DNA of 64,000 nt, taken from the NCBI RefSeq assembly GCF_004004555.2, contig NZ_SACP01000013.1, forward strand, positions 62,001 through 126,000. The letters run 5' to 3'. Positions 30,066 through 39,274 of this stretch are shown piece after piece; position 1 is the stretch's first letter; every line of letters starts with the position of its first letter. The notes under the pieces are model-generated. The model was not told the origin of the DNA. It saw nothing but the letters and a program-made list of their open reading frames with translations, and did not search any database. The DNA comes from Methylobacterium oryzihabitans. Its GTDB lineage: Bacteria; Pseudomonadota; Alphaproteobacteria; Rhizobiales; Beijerinckiaceae. Position numbers and translations under genes: made by a program.

Positions 30066-30523
30066 CCCCGAGTCCCGTCGATCCCTGGCAGCGCCGCTAT
30101 CCGGCCCGGCCGTTCCTCGCCGCCTCGGTCGCGGTGGTGCGCGACGGGCGCGTCCTCGTCGCCGCCCGCGGCCGGCCGCCGATGCAGGGGGTGTTCTCGC
30201 TGCCGGGCGGCCTCGTCGAGCCGGGCGAGACCCTCGCCGGGGCGGCCCTGCGCGAATTGCGCGAGGAGGTCGGGCTCGCCGCCGAGATCGTCGCCGTGCT
30301 GGCGCCCCTCGAGATCATCGAGCGCGACGGCGGCGGCGTGCTGCATCACTACGTCGTCCTGCCCCACGCCGCCCGCTGGACCGGCGGCGAGCCCGCGACC
30401 GGGCCGGAGGCGCTGTCCCTGCGCTGGGTCGACGCGGCCGAGGTGCTGGCGCTCGTCACCACCGCCGGCCTGCCGGCGGTGATCGCCGGGGCGCTCGCCG
30501 CCGTGGCGGGAGCCGCCGCATGA
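30062..30523 (+). CDS. Small Nudix hydrolase
   Basis: 153 residues from GTG 30062. Complete Nudix box G-x5-E-x7-REVGEE-like: LPGGLVEPGETLAGAALRE followed by LREEVGL. The fold and size fit ADP-ribose or NADH pyrophosphatase-type members, but the substrate is not determinable. Overlaps both neighbours by 4 bp. Confidence 0.88.
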   Translation: MTPSPVDPWQRRYPARPFLAASVAVVRDGRVLVAARGRPPMQGVFSLPGGLVEPGETLAGAALRELREEVGLAAEIVAVLAPLEIIERDGGGVLHHYVVLPHAARWTGGEPATGPEALSLRWVDAAEVLALVTTAGLPAVIAGALAAVAGAAA

Positions 30524-30951
30524 GCCGCCTGATTCTCGCCGCCGCCCTCGTCCTCGCCCTCGGGGCGGGGGCCGCCGCGCAGACCCGCGCGCGCGCGCCG
30601 GCGAAGCCGCCGGAGAAGGAGGCGCCGCCGCCCCCGCCGGCGGACCTGCCGGCACCCTACGACCGCGACCTGCTGCGCCTGTCCGAGATCCTCGGCGCGC
30701 TCGGCTTCCTGCGCGACCTGTGCGGCCAGCCCGACGCCGCCGAATGGCCGGCCCGGATGCAGGCGCTGATCGAGGCCGAGGGCGGCTCGCAGGCCCGGCG
30801 CGACCGGCTCGCCGGCGCCTACAACCGCGGCTATCGCGGCTACGCCGTCAACTACCGCACCTGCACCGCCTCGGCCCGGGAGGCGGCGACCCGCTTCCTC
30901 GCCGAGGGAGAACGCCTGTCGGTCACCCTGTCGGGCCGGTTCGGTGGCTGA
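30520..30951 (+). CDS. TIGR02301 family secreted protein
   Basis: 143 residues. Signal peptide MSRLILAAALVLALGAGAAAQ, a Pro-rich spacer, then the family body: PYDRDLLRLSEILGALGFLRDLCG, MQALIEAEG, YNRGYRGYAVNYRTCT. Two conserved cysteines probably form a periplasmic disulphide. Family restricted to alphaproteobacteria, function unknown. ATG overlaps the Nudix stop. Confidence 0.8.
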   Translation: MSRLILAAALVLALGAGAAAQTRARAPAKPPEKEAPPPPPADLPAPYDRDLLRLSEILGALGFLRDLCGQPDAAEWPARMQALIEAEGGSQARRDRLAGAYNRGYRGYAVNYRTCTASAREAATRFLAEGERLSVTLSGRFGG

Positions 30952-31103
30952 GCGTGGCGGGACCGCCACAGGTGTGACGCCGCCGCACGGATCGGTTGCA
31001 TTGGCCGGGCGCCGTTAACCTCTTCGCAATTCCTCGCTGGCCCGGCCCGCATCGGCACCCTATGACTCGGGGGCGTCCAGTTCCTCAGCCCGCAAGGCCG
31101 TCG

Positions 31104-31367
31104 ATGTCCGACTCCCCGATGACCTCCGCCCCGATCGATTCCGACCAGGAGGCCAAGCGCGCCGCCCTCGGCTACGTCTCGGAAGCCTTCGCCGAGGGCT
31201 GTCTCGACGGGCTCGACGGCGACTGCATGGCTCAGGCCGCCCTGTTCGCGGCGTTCCAGGAACTGGTGCAGACCTACGGCGAGGAGGCGACCGCCCGCTA
31301 CGCCGAGGGGTTTCCCGATCGGATCCGCTCGGGCGCCTACACCGTCACCCACCACCCCCACCATTGA
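31104..31367 (+). CDS. Small acidic protein, unrecognised
   Basis: 87 residues from ATG 31104. Helical and acidic, with AFAEGCLDGLDGDCMAQAALFAAFQELVQTYGEEATARYAEGFPDRIRSG. No signal, no membrane segment; the two Cys are seven residues apart. Codon usage fits its neighbours and it ends 4 bp before acyP, so expression together is likely. I do not recognise a family. Confidence 0.65.
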   Translation: MSDSPMTSAPIDSDQEAKRAALGYVSEAFAEGCLDGLDGDCMAQAALFAAFQELVQTYGEEATARYAEGFPDRIRSGAYTVTHHPHH

Positions 31368-31371
31368 CCCC

Positions 31372-31653
31372 GTGAGCGCGGCCCGCACCGTCGCGGTGAC
31401 GATCCGCGGCCGCGTCCAGGGCGTCGGCTACCGCGCCTGGATGCGCGACGAGGCGCGGGCGCTCGGCCTCCACGGCCACGTCCGCAACCGGCCCGACGGC
31501 GGCGTCGCGGCGCTGGTCTCGGGCGAGCCCGAGGCGGTCGGGCGGCTGCTCGCGGCCTGCCGGCGCGGCCCGCCGGGCGCGCGCGTCGAGGACGTGACCG
31601 AGGCGCCATCCACCGAGGTTCCGGCCGCGGGCTTCGAGATCCGGTACGCCTGA
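31372..31653 (+). CDS. acyP: Acylphosphatase
   Basis: 93 residues from GTG 31372. Hydrolyses carboxyl-phosphate bonds. The phosphate-binding loop GRVQGVGYRAW carries the catalytic Arg, and GHVRNRPDGGV the catalytic Asn. Length and C-terminal FEIRYA fit the family. Confidence 0.94.
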   Translation: MSAARTVAVTIRGRVQGVGYRAWMRDEARALGLHGHVRNRPDGGVAALVSGEPEAVGRLLAACRRGPPGARVEDVTEAPSTEVPAAGFEIRYA

Positions 31654-31660
31654 CGCCGTC

Positions 31661-32377
31661 ATGATCGAGCAGTGGTTCGGCAGCTTCTCGTTCCTCGACC
31701 TGTGCGCGGTCGGCTTCTTCATCGCGGCCTGGTTCGCCTACGGCCTCGCGGTCGAGCACCGCGACGTCCGGCGTCCGAGCCTCAACCGGATGATGCACCG
31801 GCACCGCTACGGCTGGGCCGAGCAGATGGAGCAGCGCGACAACCGGGTCGTCGACACCACCATCAACGCCTCGCTCCAGAACGGCACGGCGTTCTTCGCC
31901 TCGACCTCGCTGATCGCGCTCGGCAGCGTGCTCACCCTCAGCCGGTCCGCCGACGACGTGCTGACGCTGTTCTCGACCCTGCCGTTCGGCACTCCGACCA
32001 CCCGGGCGATGTGGGAGATCAAGGTCGCCGGGCTGGCGCTGATCTTCGTCTACGCCTTCTTCAAGTTCGCCTGGGCCTACCGGCTGTTCAACTACGGCGC
32101 GATCCTGATCGGCGCCGTGCCGCCCCGGGGCGGCGACCCGGTCGAGATCCGCCGCGCCGCCCGCCGGGCGGCGGCGATGAACGTCGCGGCGGGCGAGCAC
32201 TTCAACAACGGGCAGCGGGCGTTCTTCTTCGCGCTGGCCTATCTCGGCTGGTTCGTCAGCGCGGCGGCGCTGCTGGTCGCGACCGCGGCGGTGCTGATCG
32301 TGATGGGGCGGCGCCAGTTCGCCTCCACCGCCCGCCGCGCCCTGCAGGAGGCCGACGATGACGCGCCCGACCGATGA
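31661..32377 (+). CDS. DUF599 family membrane protein
   Basis: 238 residues, about four membrane helices: FLDLCAVGFFIAAWFAYGLAV, the region after SLQNGTAFFASTSLIALGSVL, IKVAGLALIFVYAFFKFAWAY and FFALAYLGWFVSAAALLVATA. The RDNRVVDT and YRLFNYGAILIGA segments are typical of DUF599. Function unknown. Overlaps the next gene by 20 bp. Confidence 0.85.
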   Translation: MIEQWFGSFSFLDLCAVGFFIAAWFAYGLAVEHRDVRRPSLNRMMHRHRYGWAEQMEQRDNRVVDTTINASLQNGTAFFASTSLIALGSVLTLSRSADDVLTLFSTLPFGTPTTRAMWEIKVAGLALIFVYAFFKFAWAYRLFNYGAILIGAVPPRGGDPVEIRRAARRAAAMNVAAGEHFNNGQRAFFFALAYLGWFVSAAALLVATAAVLIVMGRRQFASTARRALQEADDDAPDR

Positions 32378-32624
32378 GACGATCGCCGAGACCCTGCTGC
32401 GCCTCGTCGCCGAGCGCGGCGCCGACAAGACCGTGTGCCCGTCCGAGGTCGCCCGCGCCCTCGGCGGCCCGCACCCGGACGGCTGGGGCCCGCTGATGCA
32501 GCCGGTGCGCCGGCAGGCGGTGCGGCTGACGAAGGAGGGCCGGATCGCGATCCTGCGCAAGGGCCGCCCGGTGGAGGACCCGGACGATTTTCGCGGGGTG
32601 TACCGGTTGTCGCTGCCGCGGTGA
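32358..32624 (+). CDS. DUF3253 family small protein
   Basis: 88 residues. Winged-helix-like composition: TIAETLLRLVAERGADKTVCPSEVARAL, a RRQAVRLTKEGRIAILRKG recognition-helix/wing segment and DFRGVYRLSLP end. This is DUF3253, of unknown role, possibly nucleic-acid binding. Starts within the DUF599 gene. A C/G-run hairpin, 32625-32650, follows and may terminate the run that began at the SDR gene. Confidence 0.83.
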   Translation: MTRPTDETIAETLLRLVAERGADKTVCPSEVARALGGPHPDGWGPLMQPVRRQAVRLTKEGRIAILRKGRPVEDPDDFRGVYRLSLPR

Positions 32625-32663
32625 GGTGCCCGCCCCCGCTGCGGGGGAGGGCAAGGTTACCCC

Positions 32664-33458
32664 CTACGGTTCCGGCCCCGGCACCAGCGCGTCGGTGTAG
32701 CCGGCGAGCCGGTAGGCGAGGAGGCCGACCCATTCGCGGGCGGCGATGTCGAGTTCGAACAGCCCCTCGCTGATCGTCGCGTACTGGGCGTAATAGCCGC
32801 GGCCGGTGCGGTAATCGACCGGGTAGGCGGTCACCGGGAAGCCCGCCTGCCGGAAGCAGCCGATCGACCGCGGCATGTGCCAGGCCGAGGTGACGAGGAG
32901 CCAGCGCTCGCCGGGCTTCGGCGACAGCATCGCGGCGCTGAGCGTCGCGTTCTCGCGGGTGTTGCGCGACTGCTCCTCGTAGAGCATCCGCCCGGGCGCA
33001 ACGCCGAGGGTCCCGATGTAGCGGCGCACCGCCCCGGCTTCCGACTCGCCGCCCTTGAGGCTGCCCGAGCCGCCGACGAAGACGAGCTTCGCCTCCGGGT
33101 AGCGCCGGGCGAGGTCGCCCAGCGCGATCATCCGCTCGCCGGCATCGTTGGTGACGATCTGCCCGCGCGAGGCGCTGCTGCGCGCCTCGACCGAGCCGCC
33201 GAGCACCAGGATGCCGGTGACCGGGCGGCCGTCATCCTCGAACGGCGGCAGGCGGTCCTCCAGCGGCCGGGTCACCCAGGCGGCGAGCGGCGACAGTCCG
33301 GCGAGGGCGAGCCCCGCGAGGCACAGCAGCGCCACCCCGAAGCCGGCGCCCCGCCACGGCGTGAACCCGCCGACGAGGCAGCCGGCGGCGGCGGCCAGGA
33401 TCAGCAGGTGCGAGGGCGCGGCGAGGAACCAGACGATCTTCGAGGCGGTGAAGAACAT
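32664..33458 (-). CDS. YdcF/ElyC family (DUF218) membrane protein
   Basis: 264 residues. Two N-terminal membrane helices (IVWFLAAPSHLLILAAAAGCLV and FGVALLCLAGLALAGL), then the DUF218 domain: GILVLGGSVEARSS, LVFVGGSG, EEQSRNTRENA and LLVTSAWHMPRS. The family includes ElyC and SanA, linked to envelope polysaccharide/peptidoglycan homeostasis. Located at the inner membrane with the domain probably periplasmic. Stop lies 6 bp from the RraA-like gene, which is upstream on the same strand. Confidence 0.88.
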   Translation of the reverse strand: MFFTASKIVWFLAAPSHLLILAAAAGCLVGGFTPWRGAGFGVALLCLAGLALAGLSPLAAWVTRPLEDRLPPFEDDGRPVTGILVLGGSVEARSSASRGQIVTNDAGERMIALGDLARRYPEAKLVFVGGSGSLKGGESEAGAVRRYIGTLGVAPGRMLYEEQSRNTRENATLSAAMLSPKPGERWLLVTSAWHMPRSIGCFRQAGFPVTAYPVDYRTGRGYYAQYATISEGLFELDIAAREWVGLLAYRLAGYTDALVPGPEP

Positions 33459-33464
33459 CGCGGC

Positions 33465-34169
33465 TCAGTCCTGCGCGGTCTCGGCCTCGTAGCGCGCCCT
33501 GGTCTCGGCGTTCGGCGGGTAGAGGCCCGGCAGCGGCACACCCTTCTCGACCTCGCGCATGATCCACAGTTCCAGCCGCTCCTGCTCGACGGCGGCGAGC
33601 GCCACCGCCTCGGCCATCGCCGCCGGGATCACCACCGCGCCGTCGTTGTCGGCCACGATGATGTCGTTCGGGAACACCGCGACGCCGCCGCAGCCGATCG
33701 GCTCCTGCCAGCCGACGAAGGTGAGGCCGGCGACCGAGGCCGGGGCGGCGACGCCCGAGCACCACACCGGCAGGCCGGTGCCGGCGACGCCGTCGGCATC
33801 GCGCATCACGCCGTCGGTGACGAGGGCGAGCACGCCGCGCTTCTTCATCCGCGCCGACAGGATGTCGCCGAAGATGCCGGCATCGGTCACGCCCATCGCG
33901 TCGACCACCGTGACGCAGCCCTCCGGCATCGCCTCGATCGCCGCCCGGGTCGAGGTCGGGCTCGACCACGATTCCGGCGTGGCGAGATCCTCGCGGGCCG
34001 GCACGAAGCGCAGGGTGAAGGCCGGGCCGACCACCCGCTCGCCGGCGGCGAAGCGCGGCATCGGTCCGCGCATCCAGCAGCGGCGGATGCCCTTCTTCAG
34101 CAGGACGGTCGTCAGCGTCGCGGTGGTGACGGCCTTCAGCGCGTCGACGAGGGTCGGGTCGAGGGACAT
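33465..34169 (-). CDS. RraA family protein (demethylmenaquinone methyltransferase-like/aldolase fold)
   Basis: 234 residues from ATG 34167-34169. The RraA/HMG-aldolase fold signature is present: VVDAMGVTDAGIFGDILSARMKKRGVLALVTDGVMRD, then GVAVFPNDIIVADNDGAVVIP. Members are either aldolases for 4-hydroxy-4-methyl-2-oxoglutarate-type substrates or RNase E inhibitors; the intact G-x20-R-D motif allows a metal-dependent lyase activity but does not prove it. Transcribed with YdcF-like downstream. Confidence 0.84.
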   Translation of the reverse strand: MSLDPTLVDALKAVTTATLTTVLLKKGIRRCWMRGPMPRFAAGERVVGPAFTLRFVPAREDLATPESWSSPTSTRAAIEAMPEGCVTVVDAMGVTDAGIFGDILSARMKKRGVLALVTDGVMRDADGVAGTGLPVWCSGVAAPASVAGLTFVGWQEPIGCGGVAVFPNDIIVADNDGAVVIPAAMAEAVALAAVEQERLELWIMREVEKGVPLPGLYPPNAETRARYEAETAQD

Positions 34170-34269
34170 GGGGACACCTGCACGGTCCGGAGGACGTGAC
34201 CGTGCCGTAATCCATTCCGGCGCCCGCGGCCATGCTCGGCGGCGCATGACGCCCTGCATCCCCGCCCGC

Positions 34270-35310
34270 TCAGTCGGTCTCCCGCGGCGGGTAGGCGTGC
34301 CGCCCGCCCCACGGGTCCTCGACCCGCCAGCCCTCGCCGTCCGGCTCCAGGTAGCCCGGCCCGACCGGCACCTTGCCGTGGCCGCCGGGGATGTCGAGGA
34401 TGTAGGTCGGCTGCGCCAGCCCCGAGACCCGCCCGCGCAGGGCTCGCATCAGCGCCCGCCCCTCGGGAATCGAGGTGCGCAGGTGCGCGGTGCCGGGGGC
34501 GAGGTCGCCCTGGTGCAGGTAGTACGGCTTGACCCGGTTCTCCACGAAGGCGCGCATCAGCCCCTCCAGGGTCGCGGGGTCGTCGTTGACGCCGCGCAGC
34601 AGCACCGACTGGCTCACCAGCGGGATCCCGGCATCGACCAGCCGGGCGATCGCCGCCCGGGCCGGGGCGGAGAACTCCCGAGGGTGGTTGGCGTGGAGCG
34701 CCACGAACACCGCGCGCCCGAACGCCTTGAGCGCGCCGACGAGCGCGTCGTCGATCCGGCCGGGATCGACCACCGGCACCCGGCTGTGCAGGCGCATCAC
34801 CTTGACGTGCGCCGTCGCCCCGAGGGCCTCGGCGATGCGGCCGAGGCGGCGGGGCGACAGCATCAGCGGGTCGCCGCCGGTGACCACCACCTCCCAGATC
34901 TCCGGCCGGTCGGCGATGTAGGCGAGCGCCGCGTCGAGTTCGGTGTCGGCGAGGGTGCCGAGCCCGTCCGGTCCGACCACCTCGCGGCGGAAGCAGAACC
35001 GGCAATAGACCGGGCAGACGTGGAGCGGCTTCAGCAGCACCCGGTCGGGGTAGCGGTGGACGATGCCCGGCAGCGGGGCGTGGGCGTCGTCGCCGATCGG
35101 GTCGGCGCGCTCCTCGGGCCGGGCGTCGAGTTCCTCGACGCGGGGCACGAACTGGCGGCCGATGCCGTCCTCGGCGGTCTCGATCAGCCCGGCGACGTCC
35201 GGCGTGACCGCGACGGCGTAGCGGGCCGCGACCCGCTCCAGCGCCGCGACCTCGGCCTGCGGGATCAGCCCGGCCTGCGCCAGGGCGGCGGGGGAGCGCA
35301 GCGTCCTCAC
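34270..35310 (-). CDS. epmB: EF-P beta-lysylation protein, lysine 2,3-aminomutase-like radical SAM enzyme
   Basis: 346 residues from GTG 35308-35310. Radical SAM cysteines C99-x3-C103-x2-C106 (HVCPVYCRFCFRR), VVTGGDPLM and the KamA-family HANHPREF and PYYLHQGD motifs. It converts lysine to (R)-beta-lysine, the group EpmA attaches to elongation factor P. The short KamA form without the PLP/oligomer C-terminal extension of clostridial enzymes fits EpmB. Its GTG overlaps the epmA stop by 4 bp and efp is divergent next door, so the assignment is strong. Confidence 0.93.
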   Translation of the reverse strand: MRTLRSPAALAQAGLIPQAEVAALERVAARYAVAVTPDVAGLIETAEDGIGRQFVPRVEELDARPEERADPIGDDAHAPLPGIVHRYPDRVLLKPLHVCPVYCRFCFRREVVGPDGLGTLADTELDAALAYIADRPEIWEVVVTGGDPLMLSPRRLGRIAEALGATAHVKVMRLHSRVPVVDPGRIDDALVGALKAFGRAVFVALHANHPREFSAPARAAIARLVDAGIPLVSQSVLLRGVNDDPATLEGLMRAFVENRVKPYYLHQGDLAPGTAHLRTSIPEGRALMRALRGRVSGLAQPTYILDIPGGHGKVPVGPGYLEPDGEGWRVEDPWGGRHAYPPRETD

Positions 35311-36359
35311 CGCGGGGCCTCCGCCACCGGGGTCCAGATCACCTCCTCGATCCGCCGGGCGCCGGTCGCCAGCATCACGAGGCGGTCGAAGCCGAGCGCG
35401 ACGCCGCTCGCCTCCGGCATCGCCGCGAGGGCGGCGAGGAAATCCTCGTCGAGGGGGTAGCGCTCGCCGTAGATGCGGGCCTTCTCGTCCATCTCGGCGG
35501 TGAAGCGCCGGCGCTGCTCGTCGGCGTCGGTGAGTTCGCCGAAGGCGTTGGCGAGTTCGACCCCGCAGGCATAGAGCTCGAACCGCTCCGCCACCCGCGG
35601 GTCGGACGGGCTCGGGCGGGCGAGGGCGGCCTCGGGGATCGGGTACTCGCACAGGATCGTCGGGCGACCCATGCCGAGCCGCGGCTCGATCCGCTCGACG
35701 AGGACCCGGCTGAACAGGTCGGCCCAGGAATCGTCCTCCGCCGTGCGGATGCCGGCGGCCTCGACCCGGGCCTTCAGCCCGTCGCGGTCGGTGGCGCCGT
35801 CCGCCGCCACGGTGGCCAGCAGATCGATCCCGGCATCGCGGTCGAACGCCTCGGCGAGGGTCAGCCGCTCGGGCTCGGCGAACGGGTCGGCCTCGTGGCC
35901 GCGGTAGCGCAGGCGCGTCGTTCGCGCCGTCTCGGCGGCGAGCGCCAGCACGGCGGCGCAGTCGCGCATCAGCGCGCCGTAGCGCTCGCCGGCGCGGTAC
36001 CATTCGAGCAGGCAGAATTCCGGGTGGTGCAGCGGACCGCGCTCGCGGTTGCGCCAGACCGGGCCGAAGCTGAGAAGCCGGGTCTCGCCCGCCGCCAGCA
36101 GCTTCTTGCAGGCGAATTCCGGTGAGGTGTGCAGGTAGAGCGGCTGCACCGCGCCGTCCGGCGCGATCGCCGCGGTGGCGAAGGCCGACAGGTGGGCCTC
36201 GTTGCCGGGCGAGACCTGGAGCGCGGCGGCCTCGACCTCGACGAAGTCCCGCTCGGCGAACCAGGCGCGCAGGTTGGCGCGGATGCGGTTGCGCAGCATC
36301 AGCCGCGGCCGGCGGTCGGCGTGGACGTGGGGGGCCCACCAGGGCGAGGCGGTGGTCAT
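35307..36359 (-). CDS. epmA: EF-P--(R)-beta-lysine ligase
   Basis: 350 residues from ATG 36357-36359. Class II lysyl-tRNA synthetase-like catalytic core without an anticodon-binding domain: [44 protein letters not shown], motif 2 [18 protein letters not shown], and motif 3 [15 protein letters not shown]. It activates beta-lysine and attaches it to the EF-P lysine. Overlaps epmB and is divergent from efp, 138 bp away. Confidence 0.95.
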   Translation of the reverse strand: MTTASPWWAPHVHADRRPRLMLRNRIRANLRAWFAERDFVEVEAAALQVSPGNEAHLSAFATAAIAPDGAVQPLYLHTSPEFACKKLLAAGETRLLSFGPVWRNRERGPLHHPEFCLLEWYRAGERYGALMRDCAAVLALAAETARTTRLRYRGHEADPFAEPERLTLAEAFDRDAGIDLLATVAADGATDRDGLKARVEAAGIRTAEDDSWADLFSRVLVERIEPRLGMGRPTILCEYPIPEAALARPSPSDPRVAERFELYACGVELANAFGELTDADEQRRRFTAEMDEKARIYGERYPLDEDFLAALAAMPEASGVALGFDRLVMLATGARRIEEVIWTPVAEAPR

Positions 36360-36497
36360 CGGCGCAAGAGTTCCAAGGCGGCGGGCGACTGGCGGCAACG
36401 CCCCAGATGCGATAGGGCGGGCCCGAAGGCTCCCGCCGCGGCCCTGCCGCTTGCGGGAATCGACCCGTTTCTGTCAACGCTCTCAGGATCCACGCCC

Positions 36498-37064
36498 GTG
36501 AAGGTGATCGCCAGTTCGCTCCGCAAAGGCAACGTCGTCGACAAGGACGGCAGGCTCTACGTGATCCTCTCCGCCGAGAACATCCACCCCGGCAAGGGCA
36601 CGCCGGTGACGCAGCTCGACATGCGCCGCATCACCGACGGCGTGAAGGTGTCGGAGCGCTACCGCACCACCGAGCAGGTCGAGCGCGCCTTCGTCGAGGA
36701 CCGCGAGCACACCTTCCTGTACAACGACGGCGAGGGGTTCCACTTCATGAACCCCGAGACCTACGAGCAGGTCGCGGTGCCGCAGGACGTGGTCGGCGAT
36801 CAGGCCGCCTACCTCCAGGAGGGCATGGCGGTGATGCTGTCGTCGCACAACGGCGTGCCGCTGACGATCGAGCTGCCCCAGCGCGTGACGCTGGAGGTGA
36901 CCGACACCGAGCCGGTGACCAAGGGCCAGACCGCCTCGTCGTCCTACAAGCCGGCGACCCTGTCGAACGGCGTGCGCACCCTGGTGCCGCCCCACATCAG
37001 CACCGGCACCCGCGTCGTCATCATGACCGCCGACGGCTCCTACGTCGAGCGCGCCAAGGACTGA
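36498..37064 (+). CDS. efp: Elongation factor P
   Basis: 188 residues from GTG 36498. Three beta-barrel domains; the modified lysine is Lys33 in the loop HPGKGTP, which matches Lys34 of E. coli EF-P. It relieves ribosome stalling at polyproline. Divergent epmA and epmB supply the beta-lysyl modification; no epmC hydroxylase is seen here. C-terminal [20 protein letters not shown] is typical. Confidence 0.97.
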   Translation: MKVIASSLRKGNVVDKDGRLYVILSAENIHPGKGTPVTQLDMRRITDGVKVSERYRTTEQVERAFVEDREHTFLYNDGEGFHFMNPETYEQVAVPQDVVGDQAAYLQEGMAVMLSSHNGVPLTIELPQRVTLEVTDTEPVTKGQTASSSYKPATLSNGVRTLVPPHISTGTRVVIMTADGSYVERAKD

Positions 37065-37075
37065 CGCACGGGTGC

Positions 37076-37376
37076 GAACCCTCCCCCCGCGCGGGGCTGT
37101 CCGGAGATCAAGAAAAAGGCGCTGGTTCCTCCTCTCCCCGCGGGCGGGGAGAGGGCCGTGTCCCCCCTGCCGGGGACACGGCAAGCCCGCAGGGCGAGGG
37201 TGAGGGGGCGGTTCCGGAGGAGCCTCGTTCGTCGAGACCTCCTCACCCTCGCTCCGGCTGCGCCTGCGCTTGCTTCACCCCGACAAGGGGGTGAAGCCCT
37301 CTCCCCGCCCGCGGGGAGAGGAGACGACCCGCGCCCTTACTACCCTCGGACGCTCCGCCGCAAAGGGGGAAGGGTT
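37076..37376. repeat. Complex of GC-rich inverted repeats downstream of efp
   Basis: About 300 bp without a gene, between efp and a convergent DUF1624 gene. It contains several nested inverted repeats: CTCTCCCCGCGGGCGGGGAG near 37133, CCGTGTCCCC...GGGGACACGG at about 37156-37180, GGTGAGG...CCTCACC arms near 37199 and 37240, CTTCACCCC...GGGGTGAAG near 37273, and CTCTCCCCGCCCGCGGGGAG near 37300. Built like the element at 11595-11790. Probably a mosaic mobile palindromic element, also able to terminate transcription. Confidence 0.78.
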
Positions 37377-37388
37377 CCACGTCGCGCC

Positions 37389-38543
37389 CTACCGCGCCGC
37401 GCCCTCCGCCCCAGCCGCCCCCGCGAAACACGCCTGGGCCAGGGCCACGGCCCGGCCGCGCTCCTCCGGGGTGAGATCGCCCCGCCACAGCCCCTCCTCC
37501 CGCAGCCGCCCGAGCAGGCAGCGCGCGGTGTCCCGGCAGATCGCCTCGCCGCCGCCCGCCTCCCGGCACGAGGCCGCGTAGGCGCCCCGGAACCCGGCTT
37601 CTCCGGCCCGGGGATGCGGCCCGGTCACCGCCGCCACGCCCGACAGGATCAAGAGCAGCAGCGGCTGGTGGACGAGATAGACCGCGAGGCTGTGGCGCCC
37701 GGCCCAGGTCAGCCCCCGCGCCGCGCGGCTTCCCGGCCGCCAGCGCCCGAGGCGCGACCCGGCGAGACGCGGCACCCATACCCGCCCGGCCAGCACCCCG
37801 GCCAGCACCCAGCCGAACCACGGGAACAGCGGCACGTAGTCGTTGGTGTTCGGCACGGTGCGGCCGAGCCCGAGGACCAGCAGCGCCGGCGCATCGAGCC
37901 AGTCCGGCCCGCCGCCCGCCGCCGCGAGCAGTCCCGGCAGGGCGACGACCGCCACCGCCGCGGCGGCGACCAGGGCGAGCGGCGCCTGCAGGGCCGGCAG
38001 GGCGAGCACGCTCGACAGCGCGATGCAGTGCAGCACGCCGAAGAAGATCCAGCTCTGCGGGAAGACGAACCACGTCGCGGCGGAGATCAGCGCCGCCGCG
38101 CCGCCGATGCGGGCGAGCCGCAGGCCGAACGGCCGAGGCCGGAAGCCGGGGCCCTGCGCCAGCACGAGGCCGAACCCGACCAGCACCAGGAAGCTGCCGG
38201 CGATCCCCTCGGCCGCCGCCTTCCCGAGCGGGGTCAGCGCCCAGTTCTCCGGGGTCAGGCGCAGATGGCCGAGATCCCAGGTCAGGTGATAGAGCGCCAT
38301 CGCGGCGAGTGCCGTGCCGCGCAGGGCGTCGACGGCGGCGAAGCGGCCAGCCCCGCCTGCGGCGAAACTACGCAGAAACCGCGCCGCTCCGGGAATCCGA
38401 GTCGCCGCCGCCTCGAACCGGCCGGGGGATCGCCCCGGCTCTGCCTGCGCTCCGGGCAGAGTGCTCGGCACGGACGCAACAGGGGCGCGACGACTTGCCG
38501 GTCCCGCCACATTCGGGCCCGATTTGGGGTTCCCCGAAGTCAT
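37389..38543 (-). CDS. DUF1624 (heparan-alpha-glucosaminide N-acetyltransferase-like) membrane protein
   Basis: 384 residues from ATG 38541-38543. After a 65-residue unstructured N-terminus comes AVDALRGTALAAMALYHLTWDL, the DUF1624 signature with a conserved His, then about eight membrane helices and the conserved WIFFGVLHCIALSSV and YVPLFPWFGWVLAGV segments. The family is related to acyltransferases that acetylate sugars across a membrane. Substrate unknown. The start codon is 57 bp from the divergent cold-shock gene. Confidence 0.83.
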   Translation of the reverse strand: MTSGNPKSGPNVAGPASRRAPVASVPSTLPGAQAEPGRSPGRFEAAATRIPGAARFLRSFAAGGAGRFAAVDALRGTALAAMALYHLTWDLGHLRLTPENWALTPLGKAAAEGIAGSFLVLVGFGLVLAQGPGFRPRPFGLRLARIGGAAALISAATWFVFPQSWIFFGVLHCIALSSVLALPALQAPLALVAAAAVAVVALPGLLAAAGGGPDWLDAPALLVLGLGRTVPNTNDYVPLFPWFGWVLAGVLAGRVWVPRLAGSRLGRWRPGSRAARGLTWAGRHSLAVYLVHQPLLLLILSGVAAVTGPHPRAGEAGFRGAYAASCREAGGGEAICRDTARCLLGRLREEGLWRGDLTPEERGRAVALAQACFAGAAGAEGAAR

Positions 38544-38600
38544 GACTTTGTTAATCTCTCTCGCGAACCGCATGGCGCGATTCGGTGTGGGTTGCTTACG

Positions 38601-39224
38601 ATGTCGGACGATCTCGGTTTTGGCCCGCTCGGCGCTCGGCCGGCATCCTCCTACGAGGCCGCCTCGCACCGGCCTGCCGCCGAGGTCGCCGGCGAGACCG
38701 AACGGCCGCTCGATCTCGTCGAGATCAGCGGGCGGATCAAGTGGTTCGACGTCGCCAAGGGGTTCGGCTTCATCGTCCCCGACGACGGCTCCCCCGACGT
38801 GCTGCTCCACGTCACCTGCCTGCGCCGCGAGGGCCACCAGAGCGCGAGCGAGGGCGCCCGCATCGTCGTCGAGGCGGTGCAGCGCAGCCGCGGCTGGCAG
38901 GCGTTCCGGGTGATCTCCCTCGACCAGTCCACCGCCACCCATCCGGCCGAGCTGCCGATGCCGCGCACCCACGTCACCGTGGTGCCGACGAGCGGGCTCG
39001 AGACCGCGGTGGTGAAGTGGTTCAACCGCCTGCGCGGCTTCGGCTTTCTCAGCCGCGGCGACGGCACCGCCGACATCTTCGTCCACATGGAGACCCTGCG
39101 CCGCTACGGCATCGCCGAGCTGAAGCCGGGCGAGACCGTGCTGGTGCGCTACGGCGACGGCTCCAAGGGCCTGATGGCCGCCGAGGTCAGGCTGGTGGAC
39201 GGGGCGCTTCCGGCGTCGCATTGA
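38601..39224 (+). CDS. Cold-shock protein with two CSD domains
   Basis: 207 residues from ATG 38601. CSD1 at about residues 45-112 (GRIKWFDVAKGFGFIVPDDGSPDVLLHV) and CSD2 at about 135-200 (AVVKWFNRLRGFGFLSRGDGTADIFVHME). Both carry RNP1/RNP2 aromatic motifs (KGFGFI, RGFGFL). Two-domain CSPs are characteristic of alphaproteobacteria and bind single-stranded RNA/DNA. Spacer and N-terminus are low complexity. Confidence 0.92.
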   Translation: MSDDLGFGPLGARPASSYEAASHRPAAEVAGETERPLDLVEISGRIKWFDVAKGFGFIVPDDGSPDVLLHVTCLRREGHQSASEGARIVVEAVQRSRGWQAFRVISLDQSTATHPAELPMPRTHVTVVPTSGLETAVVKWFNRLRGFGFLSRGDGTADIFVHMETLRRYGIAELKPGETVLVRYGDGSKGLMAAEVRLVDGALPASH

Positions 39225-39274
39225 GGACGGCGCGGCCCCTCCGGCCCCCTCCTCTCCTCGTCCCCGGGTCCTCC

